Assembly: GCA_031370485.1 (NCBI GenBank)
Contig: JANMQK010000275.1
Location: 1 to 6,907, forward strand
DNA length: 6,907 nt
DNA from: JANMQK01 sp031370485
GTDB taxonomy: Bacteria; Acidobacteriota; Polarisedimenticolia; Gp22-AA2
Direction of reading: 5' to 3'
Positions within the stretch are counted from its first letter, which is position 1; every line of letters starts with the position of its first letter. The notes below the pieces were generated by a model. That model made no database searches. It saw only the letters and a program-made list of their open reading frames with translations, and was not told the origin of the DNA. Shown here piece by piece: positions 1 through 6,907 of this stretch. The position numbers and the translations under genes are program-made.

Positions 1-19
1 GCCGGGATGCGCGGCGCGG

Positions 20-529
20 GTGCGGGGAGTCCTGGCCCTGGCGCTCCTCCTCGGCGCCGGCGGCTGCGGGTACCAGCTCGCCGGGCACTCGCGCACGCTG
101 TCGGCGGAGATCCGCACGGTCGGCATCCCGACCTTCGTGAACCGCACGACGAGACCGGAGCTGGAGCAGCGCATCACGGAGCATGTCATCGACGAGTTCA
201 CGACCCGGGGAAGGGTTCGCATCGTGCCGGGCGAGGAAGGGGCCGACGCGGTGCTGCGCGGGACGATCTTCAGCTACACCCTCTCGCCGGTCGTGATCAA
301 CGAGCTCGGGCGCGCCACCCGCTACGAGATCCTGATCACGGCGCGCGTGGTGCTGAGCCAGGTCGGGACCGACCGTGTCCTGTGGGAGGACGATCATTTC
401 CTCTTCAAGCGGCAGTACGACGTCCCGGTGAGCGCGGAGAGCCTGGTCGTGCAGGAGATCGTGGCGATCGACGAGGTGGCCACCGATTTCGCGCGGGGCG
501 TCGTCACGTCGATCCTGGAGGGGTTCTAG
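20..529 (+). CDS. lptE: LptE, LPS-assembly outer-membrane lipoprotein (5' end uncertain)
   Basis: LptE is the lipoprotein plug of the LptD barrel and helps insert lipopolysaccharide into the outer leaflet of the outer membrane. The 169-residue product begins with a short hydrophobic signal (residues 4-15) ending in AGGC, so Cys16 is the likely lipidated residue. The lipobox is loose, with Ala at -3, which LptE proteins tolerate. The mature start GCGYQL is typical of the family. So are VGIPTFVNRTTRPELEQ (34-50), the ADAVLRG segment (75-81) and the VLWEDDHF stretch (120-127). GTG at 20 is the first possible start in the window, but the frame is open to the left edge and no Shine-Dalgarno is visible before it. 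The true start could therefore lie a few codons upstream, which would also add basic residues to a signal now carrying only Arg2. The stop directly abuts the holA start, and the lptE-holA order is common in Gram-negative bacteria. The family call is fairly sure; the start is not. Confidence 0.85.
   Translation: MRGVLALALLLGAGGCGYQLAGHSRTLSAEIRTVGIPTFVNRTTRPELEQRITEHVIDEFTTRGRVRIVPGEEGADAVLRGTIFSYTLSPVVINELGRATRYEILITARVVLSQVGTDRVLWEDDHFLFKRQYDVPVSAESLVVQEIVAIDEVATDFARGVVTSILEGF
517..521 (+). promoter_or_regulatory. Shine-Dalgarno of holA, inside the end of lptE
   Basis: GGAGG lies 8 bases before the holA ATG at 530 and is read as part of the last lptE codons. The spacing is near ideal. It supports ATG 530 as the holA start and suggests that ribosomes finishing lptE can re-engage at holA. 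Confidence 0.7.
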
Positions 530-1561
530 ATGGCGAAGTCGACCCGGCTCGGGTTCACGCAGTTCCGCGAGTCGCTGCGGCGCGGTTCGATCGAGCCGGT
601 CTATGTCCTCGAGGGCGAGGAGGTTTTTTTCCATGACGAGGCGATCCGGCTTCTGGGCGGAGCCGCGTTCCCCGGCGGAGCCTCGAGTGTCGACCGCGAA
701 TCGGTGCGCGGCTCGGAGGCCTCCCTCGCCGAGGTGCTGGACCTCGCCTCCACCTATCCCATGTCGGGCGGTGTGAGGCTGATCGTGGCGCGCGAGGCCG
801 ACACGTTGCGCAGCGAGACCGCCGACGCGCTGCGCTCCTACCTCGCGCGTCCGAATCCCAAGAGCTGTCTGGTTCTGAGCGATCTGAAATTCGACAAAAG
901 GCGCGCGGTCTACAAGGCACTCCTGGCCAGGGCGGTGTTCGTGGACTGCTTCCCGCTCGACGAGCCGCGCACCGCCCTCTGGGTGAAGGAACGGCTGCGC
1001 GATAGCGGCTTCGGGATCAGCAACGACCTGGCCGACGCGGTCGCCGCCGGTCTCGCCGGCGAGGGTCTGGGGAGGCTGGAAGGGGAGCTCGCGAAGCTCA
1101 TGACGCACATCGGCGAGCCGCGGCCCGTGCAGGCGGGCGATCTGTCGATCCTCGCGAGCGTTCCGCGGGTGGAGACCGCCTTCATGGTGGCCAGGCATGT
1201 CCTGCAGGGAAAGCGGGGGGAGGCGATCGCCTCGGCGAGGGCGCTCCTGCGGTCGGGCGAGGAGCCGGTGCGCCTCCTGGGCGGGATGTCCTGGTACTTC
1301 CGGAACGCGCTCAAGGCACGGGCCGCGTCCGCCCGGCGCATCCCCGTTCGCGAGATAGGCCCGGCCTATGGTCTCAGTCCCGACAAGGTCGGGCAGTTCC
1401 GGGGGGAAATCGGGGAGACCTCCGCGGAGGACCTCCGCAAGGCGCTCGCCTGGTGCATGCGGGTCGACCGCGAGCTGAAAGGCATGGGAGCGCGCGACCC
1501 CGCGAACGCCTTCGAGCGTCTTATCCACGCGATCGGGCGCCGGGCGGCGGCCGCGTCGTGA
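530..1561 (+). CDS. holA: DNA polymerase III, delta subunit (clamp-loader wrench)
   Basis: HolA is the delta subunit of the clamp loader. It binds the beta sliding clamp and opens its ring so that the clamp can be placed on primed DNA. The 343-residue length matches the family. Family features seen in order are: PVYVLEGEEVFFHDEAIRLL (23-42), the clamp-interacting N-terminal segment; TYPMSGGVRLIVAREAD (75-91); the LSDLKFDKRRAVYKAL segment (116-131); SVPRVETAFMVARHVLQG (210-227), which begins the helical middle region; EEPVRLLGGMSWYFRNALKA (244-263); and the C-terminal helix around VDRELKGMGARDPANAFERL (312-331). As expected for delta, no Walker A motif is present, since delta does not hydrolyse ATP. 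ATG 530 directly follows the lptE stop and has a good Shine-Dalgarno. The stop overlaps the guaA start by one base. The sequence is diverged, as usual for delta, but the motif set and the lptE neighbour make the call firm. Confidence 0.93.
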   Translation: MAKSTRLGFTQFRESLRRGSIEPVYVLEGEEVFFHDEAIRLLGGAAFPGGASSVDRESVRGSEASLAEVLDLASTYPMSGGVRLIVAREADTLRSETADALRSYLARPNPKSCLVLSDLKFDKRRAVYKALLARAVFVDCFPLDEPRTALWVKERLRDSGFGISNDLADAVAAGLAGEGLGRLEGELAKLMTHIGEPRPVQAGDLSILASVPRVETAFMVARHVLQGKRGEAIASARALLRSGEEPVRLLGGMSWYFRNALKARAASARRIPVREIGPAYGLSPDKVGQFRGEIGETSAEDLRKALAWCMRVDRELKGMGARDPANAFERLIHAIGRRAAAAS

Positions 1562-1563
1562 TG
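1559..1563 (+). promoter_or_regulatory. TGATG stop-start overlap coupling holA to guaA
   Basis: The holA stop TGA (1559-1561) and the guaA start ATG (1561-1563) share one base. The 20 bases before the ATG are GC-rich without an AGGAGG-like core. This arrangement is typical of termination-reinitiation coupling, which would tie GuaA synthesis to HolA translation. The overlap is seen directly; the coupling is inferred. Confidence 0.55.
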
Positions 1564-3138
1564 CCGGACGGTGCCCCGGAGAGACGGGAGACGGTGCTGG
1601 TATTGGACTTCGGGGCCCAGTACAGCCAGCTGATCGCGCGGCGCATCCGCGAGCTTCAGGTCCATAGCGAGATCCTCCCGTTCAACACGCCGCTCGATCG
1701 CCTGCGCGCCCTGCGCCCGCGGGGCATCGTCCTTTCCGGCGGGCCCGACTCGGTCTACGAGCCGGGCGCGCCGCGGGTGGACCGCGCGCTGTTCGGCCTG
1801 GGAGCGCCGATCCTGGGGATCTGCTACGGCATGCAGCTGATGGGACACCTTCTCGACGGGAAGGTGGTCCGTGCGTCGGAGCGGGAGTACGGCCCGGCCG
1901 AGATCGAGGTCCTCGGCTCACCGCGGCTGTTCCGGGGAACCCCGGAGCGCCAGCCGGTCTGGATGAGCCACGGCGACGAGATCGTCGAGCCGCCTCCCGG
2001 TTTCCGGGTCGAGGCCCGCAGTCCCCGGTCAGGGTGCTCGGCCATGGCCGACGAGTCGCGGGGGCTGTACGGGGTCCAGTTCCACCCCGAGGTGGGACAT
2101 ACGCGGCACGGGATGGATATCCTGAAAAACTTCGTTTCGGCAATCTGCGGCTGCGGCGGGACCTGGAAGATCGCCTCGGTGGTGGAGGACCTGGTCCAGG
2201 GGGTGCGCGAGCGGGTCGGCGCCGGCCGGGTGATCGCGGGGCTGAGCGGGGGCGTGGACTCGGCGGTGATGGCGCTCCTGATCGCCCGCGCCATCCCGGC
2301 CGCTCGCCTGTCCTGCCTGTTCATCGACAACGGCCTGCTGCGGGCACGGGAGGCCGCCGAGGTGCTCCGCGCCTTCACCGACGTCTACCATCTCGCCGTA
2401 CGCCGTGTCGAGTCGTCGGAGCGGTTCCTTCGCGCGCTGGCCGGTGTCGTCGACCCCGAGGAAAAGCGCCGTGTCGTCGGCCGGGTTTTCGTCGAGGTGT
2501 TCGAGGAGGAGGCGCGGGCGGCGGGCCCCGCCGAATTCCTCGCCCAGGGAACGCTCTATCCGGACCTGATCGAATCGACCTCCTTCAAGGGTCCGTCGGC
2601 GGTCATAAAGACCCACCACAACGTCGGCGGGCTTCCCGCGGGCATGACCCTGAAGCTGGTCGAGCCGCTACGCGAGCTGTTCAAGGACGAGGTGCGCAAG
2701 GTGGGCCGCCAGATCGGTCTCGACGAGAGTATCGTGATGCGCCACCCGTTCCCCGGGCCGGGTCTCGCGGTCAGGGTGCTCGGGGAGGTGACGCGCGAGC
2801 GGCTCGAGGTGCTCCGGGAGGCGGACGACATCTTCATCTCCGAGCTCAAGGCGGCCCGGGGACCCTCGGGCGCGAGCCTGTACGAGGAGACGGCGCAGGC
2901 CTTCGCCGTCCTGCTTCCGGTGAAGTCGGTCGGGGTGATGGGGGACGGCCGCACCTACGAAAACGTCCTGGCGCTGCGGGCGGTCACCACGGATGACTTC
3001 ATGACCGCCGATTGGGCCCGCCTCCCGCAGGAGTTTCTCGCGCGTGTCAGCTCCCGCATCGTGAACACGGTGAAAGGCGTGAACCGGGTCGTCTACGACG
3101 TGACCAGCAAGCCCCCGGCCACGATCGAGTGGGAGTAG
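1561..3138 (+). CDS. guaA: GMP synthase (glutamine-hydrolysing)
   Basis: GuaA makes GMP from XMP, ATP and glutamine, the last step of de novo guanine nucleotide synthesis in the cytoplasm. The product has 525 residues, the same length as the E. coli enzyme. The N-terminal class I glutamine amidotransferase domain (about 11-196) has the nucleophile Cys88 in GICYGMQ and the His175/Glu177 pair in FHPEV. The ATP pyrophosphatase domain (about 201-395) has the PP-loop SGGVDS at 229-234, EFLAQGTLYPD at 325-335 and the lid segment IKTHHNVGGLP at 349-359. The C-terminal dimerisation domain runs from about HPFPGPGLAVRVLGEV (395-410) to the characteristic end KPPATIEWE. The frame is open upstream inside holA, where another ATG occurs at 1453, but the preceding 36 codons do not resemble GuaA. 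ATG 1561 gives the standard N-terminus. It shares its first base with the holA stop (TGATG) and lacks a clear Shine-Dalgarno, so translation probably depends on termination at holA. No key residue is missing. Confidence 0.98.
   Translation: MPDGAPERRETVLVLDFGAQYSQLIARRIRELQVHSEILPFNTPLDRLRALRPRGIVLSGGPDSVYEPGAPRVDRALFGLGAPILGICYGMQLMGHLLDGKVVRASEREYGPAEIEVLGSPRLFRGTPERQPVWMSHGDEIVEPPPGFRVEARSPRSGCSAMADESRGLYGVQFHPEVGHTRHGMDILKNFVSAICGCGGTWKIASVVEDLVQGVRERVGAGRVIAGLSGGVDSAVMALLIARAIPAARLSCLFIDNGLLRAREAAEVLRAFTDVYHLAVRRVESSERFLRALAGVVDPEEKRRVVGRVFVEVFEEEARAAGPAEFLAQGTLYPDLIESTSFKGPSAVIKTHHNVGGLPAGMTLKLVEPLRELFKDEVRKVGRQIGLDESIVMRHPFPGPGLAVRVLGEVTRERLEVLREADDIFISELKAARGPSGASLYEETAQAFAVLLPVKSVGVMGDGRTYENVLALRAVTTDDFMTADWARLPQEFLARVSSRIVNTVKGVNRVVYDVTSKPPATIEWE
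3131..3135 (+). promoter_or_regulatory. Shine-Dalgarno of dnaE, inside the last guaA codons
   Basis: GGGAG overlaps the final guaA codons (TGG GAG) and lies 5 bases before the ATG at 3141. It is moderate in strength and slightly close to the start. It supports ATG 3141 rather than the in-frame upstream ATG at 3012, which would put about 43 unrelated residues in front of the PHP domain. Confidence 0.5.
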
Positions 3139-3140
3139 CG

Positions 3141-6601
<3,461 letters not shown>

Positions 6602-6605
<4 letters not shown>

Positions 6606-6629
6606 CAATCACACCGAAACTCCTTTAAT
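6602..6629 (+). promoter_or_regulatory. Predicted sigma-70-type promoter for metK
   Basis: A consensus -35 box TTGACA (6602-6607) is followed after 16 bases by TTTAAT (6624-6629), which matches TATAAT at five of six positions. Bases 3-5 of the -35 box are also bases of, or next to, the dnaE stop codon TGA (6603-6605). The AT-rich patch stands out in a GC-rich window. Initiation would be expected near 6636, giving a leader of about 60 nt before metK. The fit to consensus is good, but activity is inferred. Confidence 0.65.
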
Positions 6630-6696
6630 CTCGATCATTTGAGCCGAGTCGCGCGGAACGGGGGCGGCTGGCGCAGTATTCAGGAGGTGAGTCTCA
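6606..6696 (+). other. dnaE-metK intergenic region and metK leader
   Basis: This 91-base stretch is the only real intergenic gap in the window. Its first part carries most of the predicted promoter. The remainder is a short leader with a possible weak hairpin pairing AGCCG (6642-6646) with CGGCT (6665-6669) across an 18-base loop. I see no GC-rich stem followed by a T-run, so no intrinsic terminator for the dnaE unit is recognisable. I also recognise no SAM riboswitch class here, though such elements precede metK in some bacteria. Confidence 0.5.
6682..6690 (+). promoter_or_regulatory. Very strong Shine-Dalgarno of metK
   Basis: AGGAGGTGA is a near-complete complement of the 16S rRNA 3' tail and ends 6 bases before the metK ATG at 6697. 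It is much stronger than the sites before guaA and dnaE, consistent with independent and efficient initiation of an abundant enzyme. It fixes the metK start. Confidence 0.88.
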
Positions 6697-6907
6697 ATGC
6701 CGAACGGGAAGCATCTCTTTACCTCGGAATCGGTGACCGAGGGTCATCCGGACAAGATCGCGGATCAGGTCTCGGACGCCGTCCTGGACGCCGTGCTCAA
6801 GGACGACGCGCAGTCGCGCGTCGCGATCGAGACCCTGGTCACCACCGGGATCGTGTTCGTGGCCGGCGAGATGACCACCAAGACCTACGTCGAGATCCCG
6901 ACCCTCG
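6697..6907 (+). CDS. metK: S-adenosylmethionine synthetase, N-terminal part (cut by window end)
   Basis: MetK makes S-adenosylmethionine from methionine and ATP, the main methyl donor of the cell, in the cytoplasm. Only the first 70 codons are inside the window, out of about 380-400 usual for the family. They begin MPNGKHLFTSESVTEGHPDK, which aligns closely with the E. coli N-terminus. GHPDK (16-20) supplies His17 and Asp19, the triphosphate/Mg-binding residues corresponding to E. coli His14 and Asp16. IADQVSDAVLDA (21-32) follows, and Glu45 in AIETLVTTG matches the residue that binds the potassium ion. The segment ends in GEMTTKTYVEIPTL. The start is fixed by the strong Shine-Dalgarno. A promoter of its own separates it from the lptE-dnaE unit. 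The reading frame is open at the edge, so it is partial only because of the window. Confidence 0.97.
   Translation, partial: MPNGKHLFTSESVTEGHPDKIADQVSDAVLDAVLKDDAQSRVAIETLVTTGIVFVAGEMTTKTYVEIPTL

Noticed and set aside
7..636. A 209-codon + strand frame overlapping lptE and the start of holA
   Set aside because: It is Arg/Gly/Pro/Ala-rich, with no signal peptide or family motif, and it lies across two real genes in another frame. It is a shadow of high GC.
2026..2783. A 16-base direct repeat in guaA (2026-2041 and 2768-2783)
   Set aside because: The two copies are read in different frames within conserved GuaA coding sequence and have no similar flanks, so chance in a GC-biased gene is the simplest explanation.
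3012..3140. Upstream in-frame ATG that would lengthen DnaE by 43 residues
   Set aside because: The extra residues overlap the end of guaA and are unlike any PHP N-terminus. ATG 3141 has the expected distance to HLHNH and a nearby Shine-Dalgarno.
6630..6696. Possible SAM riboswitch before metK
   Set aside because: The leader is short and I could not identify the conserved core of any SAM class. Only a weak 5-bp pairing is visible, so it is left as an open question and not annotated as a riboswitch.

Overview
This window is strongly GC-rich (about two-thirds G+C by eye) and densely coded, entirely on the + strand. It holds five protein genes: lptE (LPS-assembly lipoprotein, 5' end uncertain), holA (DNA polymerase III delta), guaA (GMP synthase), dnaE (DNA polymerase III alpha) and the first 70 codons of metK (S-adenosylmethionine synthetase), which is cut by the window edge. 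An LptE-type lipoprotein implies a diderm, LPS-bearing bacterium. The high GC, the gene order and a DnaE whose PHP domain keeps its metal ligands would fit Acidobacteriota or a deltaproteobacterium-like lineage. That assignment is an inference and is weak without a database search.

Layout: lptE, holA, guaA and dnaE are packed with almost no space between them. The lptE stop touches the holA start (0 nt), the holA stop shares one base with the guaA start (TGATG), and two bases separate guaA from dnaE. This looks like one transcription unit with translational coupling. Any promoter for it lies upstream of the window. The only real intergenic space is the 91 bases between dnaE and metK. It carries a good sigma-70-type promoter, whose -35 box overlaps the dnaE stop codon, a leader of about 60 nt and a very strong Shine-Dalgarno sequence before metK. 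metK therefore starts a separate unit.

Functionally the four-gene cluster joins envelope biogenesis (LptE at the outer membrane), replication (HolA loads the sliding clamp, DnaE polymerises DNA) and guanine nucleotide supply (GuaA makes GMP, the precursor of GTP and dGTP). All products look full length with intact catalytic motifs. I see no RNA gene, mobile element, CRISPR array, clear terminator or cluster of unknown genes. This is an ordinary housekeeping region, and I found no convincing sign of an undescribed system. The points worth a second look are the gene order, the intact PHP site in DnaE and the promoter built into the dnaE stop.
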